Origin: Spongilla lacustris
Lineage: Eukaryota > Porifera > Demospongiae > Spongillida > Spongillidae
DNA: 64,000 nucleotides
Reading direction: 5' to 3'
Assembly: GCA_949361645.1 (NCBI GenBank)
Contig: OX442432.1
Location: forward strand, 5,149,990 to 5,213,989
The notes under the pieces are model-generated. The model was not told where the DNA came from, did no database searches, and worked only from the letters and a program-made list of their open reading frames with translations. The position numbers were made by a program, and so were the translations under genes. Below are positions 1 to 10,980 of this stretch, piece after piece; the first letter of the stretch is position 1; each line of letters opens with the position of its first letter.

Positions 1-370
1 AAGCAAAAAATCCAGTTTTGGAAGCTTTAAGTGTGGAACACTGTACTCTGACCATGTGCAACCATCTTTAATTGTCATTGCTGTTGTTGCACACACTTTA
101 TAGACACATGTATAGAGAGAAAGGCAGGGGTTGGGAGGGAAGGAGGTTGAGGAGAAAGGGCTCCATAAGGTCATAATATGGCTAAACTATCACATTTGAT
201 CACATATGCACATGTTAACGTATGCCATTAAACAGGACGCTGACTGGCGATTAAATATTTTAGGTATTGGTAGGTTAAGACTAGAAACACATTATTAATC
301 TTCACCAACACATGCATGCACATATTCGAAAATAGTATACTGTTTGTAGTATCGTGTACACACCACGATA
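1..370. repeat. Flanking repeat fragments left of the first array
   Basis: No gene is seen here. Positions about 35-140 resemble positions 9770-9840 (the 'ctctgacc...gtgca' stretch, then a purine-rich GAGAGAAAGG run). Positions about 160-200 match the 'aaggtcat...atatggcta' part of the composite satellite that fills 1.0-5.0 kb. The satellite therefore probably continues beyond the left end of the window. No exon or RNA gene could be supported. Confidence 0.45.
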
Positions 371-1003
371 CAGAACGCAACAACTTATAATAGGTACACA
401 CGCCTACAGGGCGTACGTATTCCGTGCAGAGGGGGCCGATTCCGGTCATTGGAGTCAGGTCGGTACTGCTTCCAGACCATTATTCCGTTGCAGATGGAGC
501 ATTTTTCATTATATTGATAAAGACGACGATACTTCATTTTTCATTTTTCAATACTTTGCGACGCGCTGAATTTAGGCCACAAATTGAATTCCATCACGTG
601 CAACATTGACAATCGAGCCCAAAAGGCCCTCCGTGTATAAATAGAAAAAGGAGAAAATAAATTGTGGAAAAGTACACGGACCTAAAACGGTCCGTGTACT
701 TTTCCACAATTTAATTTCTCGTATTTCTATTTATACACGGAGGGCCTTTTGGGCTCGTTTGTCAATGTTGCACGTGATGGAATTCAATTTGTGGCCTAAA
801 CCCAGTGCGTCGCAAAGTATTGAAAAATGAAAAATGAAATATCGTCATATTTGTCAAAGTAATGAACAGTGCTCCATCTGAAAAGGAATAATGGTCTGGA
901 AGCTGTGTCGACCCGTCTCCAATGACCGGAATCGACCCCTCAGCGTGGAACGCGTACGCTTGTGGGCGTGTATACTGTTTTTATATTTAAGTTGTTGCGT
1001 TCT
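371..1003. mobile_element. Foldback (long inverted repeat) element
   Basis: Two arms of about 310 bp (371-682 and 689-1003) are imperfect reverse complements around a six-base loop (683-688). The innermost 22 bp (661-682 with 689-710) pair perfectly. There is no plausible coding capacity; short open frames on the arms are incidental. The outer arm ends (AGAACGCAACAACTT) also occur at about 11520 inside a satellite unit, so the element is related to, or built from, that satellite. It fits a non-autonomous foldback or MITE-like element. No clean target duplication was recognised. Confidence 0.75.
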
Positions 1004-1419
1004 ATATACATGTACATGTAGTCTTCCTACGTATACCTAGTATACCTAAAACGAATAAATCGTCATTATTCTGTTTGCACCGGGTGTTTGATCTCCCACT
1101 CCCTCCCTCCCTCGGGATGGAGAGGGAGGGCTCAGGGCAAGGAGAGAGAGGGGCCAGAGGGAGTGAGTGAGGGGAAGAGGAGGGAGGGAGGAGGCGAGGA
1201 GGAAGGTTTCTTTAAGGTCATAAGGTCATTAATATGGCTAATATTGATCTTGTGACATTTGTTTAGTTATAGATCAATGACCTTTAACCTTAAGGTATCC
1301 TCCCTCCCCTCCCTCCCTCCCTCCCTCCCCACCCTCCCTCCCCTCCCTCCCTCCCCTCCCTCCCTCCCCTCCCTCCCTCCCCTCCCTCCCTCCCCTCCCT
1401 CCCCCTCCCTCCTCCCTCC

Positions 1420-1800
1420 TCCCTCCCTCCCTCCCTCCCTCCCTCCCTCCCTCCCTCCCTCCCTCCCTCCCTCCCTCCCTCCCTCCCTCCCTCCCTCCCT
1501 CCCTCCCTCCCTCCCTCCCTCCCTCCCTCCCTCCCTCCCTCCCTCCCTCCCTCCCTCCCTCCCTCCCTCCCTCCCTCCCTCCCTCCCTCCCTCCCTCCCT
1601 CCCTCCCTCCCTCCCTCCCTCCCTCCCTCCCTCCCTCCCTCCCTCCCTCCCTCCCTCCCTCCCTCCCTCCCTCCCTCCCTCCCTCCCTCCCTCCCTCCCT
1701 CCCTCCCTCCCTCCCTCCCTCCCTCCCTCCCTCCCTCCCTCCCTCCCTCCCTCCCTCCCTCCCTCCCTCCCTCCCTCCCTCCCTCCCTCCCTCCCTCCCT
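1420..1800 (+). repeat. (CCCT)n tract, about 95 copies
   Basis: Uninterrupted CCCT/AGGG tetranucleotide repeat, the longest in the forward arm. It is preceded by degenerate CCCT/CCCCT repeats from about 1300. Confidence 0.97.
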
Positions 1801-2387
1801 TCCTCCCTCCCCCATCCTCCCTCCCCCTCAACGTGGAACACATACGCTTGTGGGCATGTACATTGTATACTGTTTTTATATTTACGTTCTATATACATGT
1901 ACATGTAGTCTTCCTACATATACCTAGTATACATAAAATAAATAAATCGTCATTTCTGTTTGCAACGGGTGTTTGATCTCCACCTCCCTCCCTCCCTCAG
2001 GCAGTCCTGATGGAGGGGGATGGAGGGGAGGGCTCAGGGTAAGGAGTGAGGGGGGCCAGAGGGAGGGAGTGAAGTGAAGGGAGGGAGGGAGAGGGCAAGG
2101 AGGTTTCTGTAAGGTCATATTGTCATTAATGTATGGTCACATTTATTGACAGTTTAGCTATAGATCAATGACCTTTACCCTTAAGGTACCCTCCCTCCTC
2201 CCCTCCTCCCTCCTTCCTCCCTCCCTCCTCCCCTCCTCCCTCCCTCCTCCCCTCCTCCCTCCTTCGTCCCTCCCTCCTCCCCTCCTCCCTCCTTCCTCCC
2301 TCCCTCCTCCCCTCCTCCCTCCTTCCTCCCTCCCTCCTCCCTCCCTCCCTCCTTCCTCCCTCCTCCTCCCTCCTCCTCCTTCCCTCC

Positions 2388-2692
2388 TCCCTCCCTCCCT
2401 CCCTCCCTCCCTCCCTCCCTCCCTCCCTCCCTCCCTCCCTCCCTCCCTCCCTCCCTCCCTCCCTCCCTCCCTCCCTCCCTCCCTCCCTCCCTCCCTCCCT
2501 CCCTCCCTCCCTCCCTCCCTCCCTCCCTCCCTCCCTCCCTCCCTCCCTCCCTCCCTCCCTCCCTCCCTCCCTCCCTCCCTCCCTCCCTCCCTCCCTCCCT
2601 CCCTCCCTCCCTCCCTCCCTCCCTCCCTCCCTCCCTCCCTCCCTCCCTCCCTCCCTCCCTCCCTCCCTCCCTCCCTCCCTCCCTCCCTCCCC
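2388..2692 (+). repeat. (CCCT)n tract, about 76 copies
   Basis: Uninterrupted CCCT repeat preceded by a degenerate block (2190-2387) in which CCTCCCT, CCTCCC and CCTT variants form a super-repeat. Confidence 0.97.
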
Positions 2693-3287
2693 CATCCTCC
2701 CTCCCCCTCAACGTGGAACACATACGCTTGTGGGCATGTACATTGTATACTGTTTTTATATTTATGTTCTATATACATGTACATGTAGTCTTCCTACATA
2801 TACCTAGTATACATAAAATAAATAAATCGTCATTTCTGTTTGCAACGGGTGTTTGATCTCCACCTCCCTCCCTCCCTCAGGCAGTCCTGATGGAGGGGGA
2901 TGGAGGGGAGGGCTCAGGGTAAGGAGTGAGGGGGGGCCAGAGGGAGGGAGTGAAGTGAAGGGAGGGAGGGAGAGGGCAAGGAGGTTTCTGTAAGGTCATA
3001 TTGTCATTAATGTATGGTCACATTTATTGACAGTTTTGCTATAGATCAATGACCTTTACCCTTAAGGTACCCTCCCTCCTCCCCTCCTCCCTCCTTCCTC
3101 CCTCCCTCCTCCCCTCCCTCCTCCCCTCCTCCCTCCTTCCTCCCTCCCTCCTCCCCTCCTCCCTCCTTCCTCCCTCCCTCCTCCCCTCCTCCCTCCTTCC
3201 TCCCTCCCTCCTCCCCTCCTCCCTCCTTCCTCCCTCCCTCCTCCCTCCCTCCCTCCTTCCTCCCTCCTCCTCCCTCCTCCTCCTTCC

Positions 3288-3528
3288 CTCCTCCCTCCCT
3301 CCCTCCCTCCCTCCCTCCCTCCCTCCCTCCCTCCCTCCCTCCCTCCCTCCCTCCCTCCCTCCCTCCCTCCCTCCCTCCCTCCCTCCCTCCCTCCCTCCCT
3401 CCCTCCCTCCCTCCCTCCCTCCCTCCCTCCCTCCCTCCCTCCCTCCCTCCCTCCCTCCCTCCCTCCCTCCCTCCCTCCCTCCCTCCCTCCCTCCCTCCCT
3501 CCCTCCCTCCCTCCCTCCCTCCCTCCCC
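3288..3528 (+). repeat. (CCCT)n tract, about 60 copies
   Basis: Uninterrupted CCCT repeat. Its degenerate leader (about 3070-3287) has the same order of variants as the inverted leader at about 11992-12210. Confidence 0.97.
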
Positions 3529-4084
3529 CATCCTCCCTCCCCCTCAACGTGGAACACATACGCTTGTGGGCATGTACATTGTATACTGTTTTTATATTTA
3601 TGTTCTATATAAATGTACATGTAGTCTTCCTACATATACCTAGTATACATAAAATAAATAAATCGTCATTTCTGTTTGCAACGGGTGTTTGATCTCCACC
3701 TCCCTCCCTCCCTCAGGCAGTCCTGATGGAGGGGGATGGAGGGGAGGGCTCAGGGTAAGGAGTGAGGGGGGCCAGAGGGAGGGAGTGAAGTGAAGGGAGG
3801 GAGGGAGAGGGCAAGGAGGTTTCTGTAAGGTCATATTGTCATTAATGTATGGTCACATTTATTGACAGTTTTGCTATAGATCAATGACCTTTACCCTTAA
3901 GGTACCCTCCCTCCTCCCCTCCTCCCTCCTTCCTCCCTCCCTCCTCCCCTCCCTCCTCCCCCTCCTCCCTCCCTCCCTCCTCCCCTCCTCCCTCCTTCCT
4001 CCCTCCCTCCTCCCCTCCTCCCTCCTTCCTCCCTCCCTCCTCCCTCCCTCCCTCCTTCCTCCCTCCTCCTCCCTCCTCCTTCCC

Positions 4085-4163
4085 TCCTCCCTCCCTCCCT
4101 CCCTCCCTCCCTACTTCCCTCCCTCCCTCCCTCCCTCCCTCCCTCCCTCCCTCCCTCCCTCCC
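4085..4163 (+). repeat. Short interrupted (CCCT)n tract
   Basis: About 19 copies with one TACTTCC interruption. The next unit (4520-4700) has only degenerate CCT-rich sequence, so tract length falls steadily across the arm. Confidence 0.9.
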
Positions 4164-4990
4164 GCTCTCCCCATCCCCCTCAACGTGGAACACATACGCT
4201 TGCGGGCATGTACATTGTATACTGTTTTTATATTTACGTTCTATATAAATGTACATGTAGTCTTCCTACATATACCTAGTATACCTAAAATAAATAAATC
4301 GTCATTTCTGTTTGCACCGGGTGTTTGATCTCCACCTCCCTCCCTCCCTCAGGCGGGGCTCAGGGCAAGGAGTGAGGGGAGCCAGAGGGAGGGAGTGAAG
4401 TGAAGGAAGGGAGGGAGGGAGAGGGCAAGGAGGTTTCTGTACGGTCATATTGTCATTAATGTATGGTCACATTTATTGACAGTTTAGCTATAGATCAATG
4501 ACCTTTACCCTTAAGGTACCCTCCCTCCTCCCCTCCTTCCTCCCTCCCTCCCTCCTTCCCCCCTCTCACCTCCCCTCCTCCCTCCTTCCTCCCTCCCTCC
4601 TCCCTCCCTCCCTCCCTCCTTCCTCCCTCCTCCTCCCTCCTCCTTCCCTCCTCCCTCCTTCCTCCTTCCCCTCCCTCCCTCCCTCCCTCCTCCCTCCCCT
4701 CCCTCCTCCCCCTCTCCCCATCCCCCTCAATGTGGAACATTTACACTTGTGGGCATGTATATTTATGTTCTCTACATTTACATGTAGTCTTCGTACATAT
4801 ACCTACATGTACATGTAGTATACTCAATCGTCATTATTCTGTTTGCACTGGGTGTTTGATCTCCCTGTCCCTCCCTCTGGCAGGAGGGCGGGAGAGGGCA
4901 AGGAGGAAGGTTTCTGTAAGGTCATAAGGTCATATTAATGACCTTTATCCTTAAGGTATCCTCCCCCTCCCTTCCTTCCTCCCTCCCTCC

Positions 4991-5652
4991 CTCCCATGGA
5001 CAATTCTAAGGTGGTTACTCAAGATCAGAGTATTGTATCTAGTTGCCATGATGAGAACATAATGAAGGAGGTCTTACATGTATCTGTGTGAAACTGTGAT
5101 AGTATTATCGTTTCATGTTAGTACACGATATGGTTAAAAGGATGATCTGTTCAAATGTGATGTGTTGTTTGTCAATGTCAGTGTATCTAGTACTATGTAT
5201 GTATGTAGGTAGGTACATATAGGTAGGTAGGTAGGTATTTATGTATATGTGTGTATGTATGCATGTATATATATGTATGTGTAGATCTTATCAAGGTGTA
5301 TGTTTCCACGGTAACTTTAATTGTAACAAAAATATAAATAAACTGTTGAGCAATATGAATGCTTCTGCACAGTATTACAGGATAACAATTAGGTGTAACT
5401 TTTTGTAGTACTAAGTCTTTCTCTGAAGTTCTGCATAGTGTTCAAGTGCTTGTGACGGAACCAGGATCAATATATATATATAACTTGGCTATTAAATCTT
5501 CAGTGACAAATTATCCCCTGCTTAGGCGCATCTTTGAATCAGATGTCTAGTTGCAAATATCAGAAGCTGCTGTATAACAGGGCAGTTCCAGTGTACATGT
5601 ATCAATTACACTGCCCACTGCAATAGGATGACGATGTAGACTAATGTCCTGA
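4991..5652. other. Intergenic, with a GTAT/GTAG microsatellite
   Basis: No exon could be supported. Positions about 5195-5285 are a degenerate (GTAT)/(GTAG) microsatellite. The rest is unique AT-rich sequence. Confidence 0.5.
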
Positions 5653-6023
5653 GGGGGGGTACAATTGTGCTGGTGGATAACAAAATTTTTTTTGGCCATT
5701 CATAGTTGCATTTAATGGTACAGAGCAAGTCTTTTTAGGATTGGGCTGAGATAAGTAAGGCTTAAATCAATTTACACATGTAGTACTCGTAAAATGACCC
5801 GTGCTAGCGGACCTATTCATTACGTTCCAACCGATCCGCTAGCACAGCTCCTTTTACGAGTACAAAAAGGATTTAAGCCTTGCTTATCTCGGCCCAATCC
5901 TGAAAAGACTTGTACTACATGTACACGTATAAGCCAGTACAGTTAAATGCCACTAGGTCCCTTCTATGACTGAACGGCAAAAACTTTTTTTGCTGTCCAC
6001 CCAGGTATACAATTGTACCCCCG
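5653..6023. mobile_element. Foldback element
   Basis: An imperfect palindrome of about 370 bp. The outer ends read GGGGGTACAATTGT on one side and the reverse complement on the other. The blocks 'ggattgggc.gagataag.aaggcttaaat' are mirrored, and the centre is an 11-bp stem (TGCTAGCGGA with TCCGCTAGCA) around a ~22-base loop near 5822. No open frame of note. Confidence 0.7.
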
Positions 6024-6115
6024 GGTGGACATTCAGGACAATAGACATGTCCTTTTTAGGGTGTATTATGTACATGTGTGCATATATTTCATGCATGGAT
6101 ACATAATCTGTGCAT

Positions 6116-6203
6116 GACACACACACACACACACACATACACATATGTATGCACACACATACACATACATGCACACACGCACACATACACCCACATACAC
6201 AAA
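6116..6203 (+). repeat. CA-rich microsatellite
   Basis: (CA)n and (ACAT)n microsatellite. An apparent cysteine-rich frame on the minus strand is a product of the repeat. Confidence 0.85.
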
Positions 6204-6619
6204 TACAAAATAGTATAAGCTGTCCACTGAAGGAATGCGATATATGGTTGCAATTCACTGCATTAGTGGTGTATAGCAGCAGCTTCTCATCCAACTTGTA
6301 TAATTAAGATTTCTTGAGCCATTACCCTTCAAATACAAATGTTCAGTTCCATGTACAATTGTTGTTTGCGTATCATGATCATGCACTTCATTGACTATAT
6401 GTCCTCATGCTCCTCTGCTGATTCATATCGGTCCAGCTCATGTATCTTAATTCAGCATGTATATAACTATAATTAATGCCATTATAGCAACTTCAATCTG
6501 TTTATTAAATGTTACGACGGGAACCTTTTAGTAACGTCCCGCGTGGAATACAATTTTTGATTCAGCATACATGTACATATATGCATGTATGCGTGCGTGT
6601 ATACTCAGTAGTACACATG
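6204..6619. other. Intergenic, 3' side of the RING-like gene
   Basis: AT-rich sequence downstream of the stop codon of the minus-strand RING-like gene. A short imperfect palindrome (GTTACGACGGGA / GTAACGTCCCGC, about 6512-6542) is visible. No terminal inverted repeat matching the far side of the integrase gene was found. Confidence 0.4.
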
Positions 6620-7791
6620 TTAGTCACTATCGACGGATATGGCATCATCCAAAATGTCTTCAGCTACATCTTTAGTTGCCAGAAGCAGCTCGTCAAGTCC
6701 GTGCAGTCTCATTGTTTCCGAAAATCCTCTCTCTTTGTTGCACCCAGGACAATTTTTTGTTGTGGGACTATCTTGATACCATGTCTTAATGCAGGAGTCA
6801 CAGCCTAATAGCTGTTTACAACAGTTTGAAGCTATGACAGGGGGTTTAATGACAGCTCTGCAGATTTTGCACTTGAAACCATCAGCGAGTAACTTCTGCA
6901 AACCTATTGGTATCCTCGTCGCTGCAGCTACTTTAAATGTCAACTCCAGTTTTCTTTTAATGTCATCGACAATGTCACGGCAACAGTCATTGCACGGCAC
7001 CTGTGATGAGGCATCTGAACCCGCCATTTGTCCTGCTCGCGGCATTTTGAAAGGTTTTCCGATTGATTCATCAGGAACAGCGTAAAATCTTCGTGCGTTC
7101 ACTTTCCAAAACTTCAATCCTATTTTAAGACGAATAAATACATGTATATGCAGTAAAGCGTAAACTATAATAATAATATATGTATATACTAACCTTGCGT
7201 GCCAAAAGAATCTTTTACTTCCAGTCCGTCTCCTGTCACGATGGTATAATCCTCGCCGAATTCAGTTCGAACTGCAACTAGTAAAGCAGGTACGTTGGCA
7301 TTGGACTCGGTAATCTCGAAAAACGCCTGCCCGTGGCATTCAAACGTTGGTTTCTTGCTACCAGGACCGGCGAAAGTCACGGTCGCTTGAATGATCTTCA
7401 AACGATAGGTAACCTCTTCTAAAGGTCGCTTTCCTCTATGGGCTGTTATGGATGTAAACTGCGATCCAGGCGAGTAACGAGGAGGAGTACTATCCATGAC
7501 AGCGGAGCTACGCGTGTTTAAACCGCTGCAGCTAGGTTGACTGGCCTGCCCCTGCACCTGCCTTGGCTCGCCTTCAACGATAAGCTCCGCATGAGGAAGT
7601 ACTCCATCGTTCAGCAGGTCAAACATGCCGTCAGGATTCGGAAAATATATATGGCCATCTTTGTACCTGCTTTTGAGCCATATCGTATCTTGCTCAACAT
7701 TGAACATTCGTGCTAACTGTTGAGCTGAGTAACTTCGGAGGCTTATTTCCAACACCCGGTCCGCTCTACTAAGATGAATAGTTGCAGACAT
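6620..7791 (-). CDS. RING-like zinc-binding protein, two exons
   Basis: Predicted 365 aa. Exon 1 is 7791-7194 (ATG at 7791) and exon 2 is 7119-6620 (TAA). The 74-bp intron has GTTAGT and AATAG ends, and the phases match (CAA G|GA). Exon 1 encodes a globular N-terminal domain of about 65 residues ending near VEGEP, then a Ser/Pro-rich linker and a second conserved-looking domain. Its 'IYFPNPDG' stretch suggests a small ubiquitin-like or other beta-rich fold, but this is inference. Exon 2 carries CxxC pairs in RING order: CNDC, then CKIC, NCC, GCDSC and NCPGC. The usual RING histidine seems replaced by cysteine. An E3 ligase role is plausible but not shown. It is divergently paired with an integrase-like gene, with starts 126 bp apart. 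The reading frame is intact. Confidence 0.75.
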
Positions 7792-7917
7792 CGCGAAAAA
7801 AGTGAATTCGAAGATCAGACTTAAGGTTTATATAATGGGCGTCAAATCTCCAGTGATGCAGGTTTGATGGGAGCCCCGCCCTATGATTTCAAGTTATGTA
7901 TCTGACGTATATGTGTG
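7792..7917. promoter_or_regulatory. Shared divergent promoter interval
   Basis: A 126-bp gap separates the ATG of the RING-like gene (minus, 7791) from the ATG of the integrase-like gene (plus, 7918). A TATATAA-like stretch (about 7828-7836) is the only core-promoter-like motif seen. Co-regulation is inferred from the head-to-head layout only. Confidence 0.45.
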
Positions 7918-9389
7918 ATGGAGAACATTTTGTCGAGTTTTGAAGACTACATTCGTCAACGGGTAGTGACTGATCACGTTACGCACAAAACGCTAAGCGA
8001 AGAGCTCACGACAATGACCAATGGATCCAGAGGATGCAGCGTGAGGAGTATAGAAAATTTCTGTAAGATTAAAGGGATCCACAAATCATCTCGCTTGAGT
8101 ACTGAGAGGGTGGAAGAAATCGTTGCCGAGGCAATAATAAAGGTATAATTTTTTGCTACCGGTATAAAATTATGTTATCAATATAATATTGATCAAACAG
8201 GTTGGACCGACGTATGGACGTAAAACCATGGCGGGACTTTTGGCATATGAAGGGATACGGGTATCAGAGGGGCGCGTTGGAAAGGCATTGAAACTAATAA
8301 ACCCAGAATACCATCAGTCTCGTCTTTCGAGAGCACATCAGCATTTAAACCCAACGCCATATAGAGCAAAGTATTTTGGTCACAAGTTGCATATCGACCA
8401 AAATGAAAAACTTGTAATGTTTGGTGTTACTCACATCTGTGCTATTGATGGGTACTCTGGCATGGTAGTGGGTTTCATTAGCATTCCAGTAAAAAATAAT
8501 GTTGACATATATTCCTTAATGTTCAGGTGAGTGCTACATGCAGCTGGGCATGGATGTGGGTAAATACATGTATGTATGAATTCATTTTTAGACCAATTAT
8601 AATGGAGCATGGTATCTGGGAACAAGTGAGGGTAGACCATGGAAAAGAATGGTGCTTAATACTCCATGTGCAAGAGGTGCTGGCTAAGTACAGAAGAGAT
8701 GTAAGCAAACCGCCTCACCGACAAACAACATCTAAATTGGTATGTAACCCTTTCCCTTTTATATATTTAAAAATATACCTGTGTGTTTTAACTGGAATAT
8801 ATATATATATAGAACCACACTGTGGAACGCTTCTGGCCAGAAATAAATTGTAGAGTAAATTACCCTGTCAAAGCTTGCTTGGTAGATATGGAGGAAAAGG
8901 GAGACTTCAATATTGATGATGAGTTACAAAAATTCTGCATCTCTTGGTTTACACTACAAGTGATCAGGGTTGGCACTTTGATGGCAGTGGGCTCCTGGAA
9001 CAATCATTGTCTTCCAGGTATAGTGTATTGATGTGCATTTTTGTAAATAATCATGCATGTAGTTTAATCAAGGTAAAGGAACTCCTTTGAATAGGATGAG
9101 AAGCAACTATAATACCTCACCGGTTCATGAAGACATAATTCCAAGTCCAGAACAAGCTGTGCAGCAGTATCATTCATTAGGTGGACATCTTACAATTTTG
9201 AGCCACTTTGGTACAGATCCTCTTGGAGATCTAGATGGACAAAGGCTTGAAAGAGATGAAAGACTTCAAGCCAATATCCTGGACTTTCCAACTATATTTT
9301 ACAAACTTGTTAATGGGAATGACATACCTTTCCGAAATGGTTTGAAATGTTTTATAGACCTTACCAAGCGGCTGTCCATTCCACAGTAA
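7918..9389 (+). CDS. rve/DDE integrase-like protein, five exons
   Basis: Predicted 406 aa. Exons are 7918-8142, 8201-8526, 8592-8739, 8813-9017 and 9073-9389 (TAA). The four introns are 55-73 bp, all GT-AG, with consistent phases. An N-terminal helical, DNA-binding-like region in exon 1 is followed by an integrase core. Candidate catalytic acidic residues are the Asp in 'HIDQNEK', the Asp in 'VRVDHGKEW' and the Glu in 'NHTVERFWPEIN', giving a D-D-E order. The 'HICAIDGYSG' strand is typical of rve-superfamily integrases present as intron-containing genes in fish and cnidarians. No reverse transcriptase or LTR is nearby, so this is not a normal retroelement. It is either a domesticated transposase or the transposase of an undescribed DNA element with the neighbouring RING-like gene. 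The frame is intact, which argues for recent activity or selection. Confidence 0.82.
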
Positions 9390-10171
9390 CTTTCAATTGT
9401 AAAAATGTGATGAATTAATATATTACATATAGGTGTACACCATAATGCTTTTAATTGTGGGATTACTGATATTCAATATGAAAATATAAATGTGTGCCTT
9501 GAAAGAAAATTCAGCTTTCTATTGTTGAGAAAGTTCTAGTGCTGAGTTGTAAATGTTGCATGCAAGAAATGGTAACATCGCAAGAAATACTGATACATGA
9601 CATGCATTGGAAAAGAACACATTTGAAGCAGATCATCCTTTGCACCATGCATATCATAACAGGAAGTGCCATGAATAGATAATTATGTGATGTATCTACA
9701 GTGTCACAGCTTCCCACAGATAAGACCTCCCTCATATTGTACTTATTAGTTACCATGGCAACTAGATACAACACTCTGACCTCGTGCATAACCACCTTAG
9801 AATTGTTTGTGCTGTTACTGTACAGAGAAAGGGAGGGAGGGAGGGAGGAGTCCAACACATTTGAAGCCCAGAGACAGCTCATCCTTTGCACCATATCATG
9901 TATACTAAGGAAGTGCCATGAAAAGATAATTATGTGATGTATCTACAGTGTCACAGCTTCCAACAAAGAAGACCTCCCTCATATTGTACTTACTAGTTAC
10001 CATGACAACTAGTACCTTAGAATGAAGAGAGGGAGGATGGAGGGAAGAAGGGAGGGAGGGATAGAGGAATTGATCTATAACTAAACTGTCAACATACATG
10101 GACAAATGAAGAGAGGGAGGATGGAGGGAAGAAGGGAGGGAGGGATAGAGGAATTGATCTATAACTAAACT
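9390..10171 (+). repeat. Direct duplications downstream of the integrase gene
   Basis: Positions about 9616-9763 and 9857-10013 are two copies of one segment ('catcctttgcaccat ... aagacctccctcatattgtactta'). A second duplication follows: about 10025-10108 ('gaagagagggaggatgg ... tcaacatacatgg') repeats from about 10109, and that second copy is interrupted by the element at 10172. No coding exon could be supported. Confidence 0.6.
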
Positions 10172-10980
10172 GGGACAGTTTCCGCGAAAATGTCCGAGTT
10201 TTATAACATTATAATCTTATAAAAATACTTCTTGTTTGAATCGCTATATCTTCCGAACGCTAAACGCTATCGACTTCCTATTTTCGATAGTTCATATTAC
10301 ACCATTTTTCTATGACAAATTACATTTTGGAGTCTTGTACTTGCTCCATGCCAGTATTGCAACGTTCGATACCCGACCAGGTTCAAACCCGCCATAACTT
10401 TAGGTAGGAGTAATCAAATCGCTTCAAATTCGGTTTGTAGGTACAGAGGTCCTATACTTATCGATTTGTTCTGTTCGTTAATTTTTATGCCATCCGTTAC
10501 GAAGATACAGCTGAACAAACTACGTCCACTTTATCCCGCTCGATTCGTGCCAATGATTTTGGCAAATCGCGTCCCGCTCAATGTATGGGGAGGCGGTTGT
10601 TATATCATAGGCGCGAAACGAGCGGGAAAAAGTGCACGTAGTTTGTTCAACTGTATCTCCGTAACGGATGGCATAAAAATTAGCGAACAGTACAAATCGA
10701 TAGGTATAGGACCTCTGTACCTACAAACCAAATTTGAAGCGATTTGATTACTCCTACCCAAAGTTATGACGGGTTTGAACCCGGTCGGGTAGCAATACTG
10801 GCATGGAGCAAGTGCAAGACTCCAAAATGTAATTTATCATAGCGAAATGGTGTAGCATGAACTTTTGAAAATAGAAAGTCGATACCGTTTAGCGTTCGGA
10901 AGATATAGCGACTCAAACAAGAAGCATTTTTATAAGATTATAATGTTATAAAACTCGGACATTTTCGCGGAAACTGTCCC
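10172..10980. mobile_element. Foldback DNA element with AACT target duplication
   Basis: It begins GGGACAGTTTCCGCGAAAAT and ends with the exact reverse complement. The two arms of about 375 bp are near-perfect inverted copies around a ~60-base loop. Flanks are AACT on both sides (10168-10171 and 10981-10984). The unoccupied site survives about 90 bp upstream (CTAAACTGTCAACATACATG), so insertion, 4-bp duplication and boundaries can all be read directly. The arms hold no credible gene. The class is undetermined; it is probably non-autonomous. Confidence 0.88.

Larger units (their letters stand above)
1004..4990 (+). repeat. Composite satellite, forward arm (about six units)
   Basis: Units of roughly 0.45-0.9 kb repeat in the same orientation. 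Each holds: a segment starting CGTGGAACACATACGC and running through GTATACTG, GAAGTC-like and AAATAAATCGTCA blocks; 'gggtgtttgatctcc'; a G/A-rich stretch; 'aggtcat..gtcattaat'; 'gatcaatgaccttta'; then a (CCCT)n tract. The 'gatcaatgacc' anchor recurs near 1271, 2165, 3046, 3881 and 4494, with a shortened unit near 4930. The conserved part is nearly identical between units 2, 3 and 4. Long open frames of repeated Pro-Pro-Ser-Leu or Gly-Gly-Arg-Glu are artefacts of the 4-bp repeat. Confidence 0.85.

Noticed and set aside
1259..4818. Long open frames of repeated PPSL or GGRE on both strands
   Set aside because: They are the six-frame reading of (CCCT)n / (GGGA)n tracts, open in every frame. They have no start context, no exon signals and no conserved sequence.
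10466..10747. 93-codon frame
   Set aside because: It lies across the centre of a long palindrome, and both strands read similarly. No protein features.
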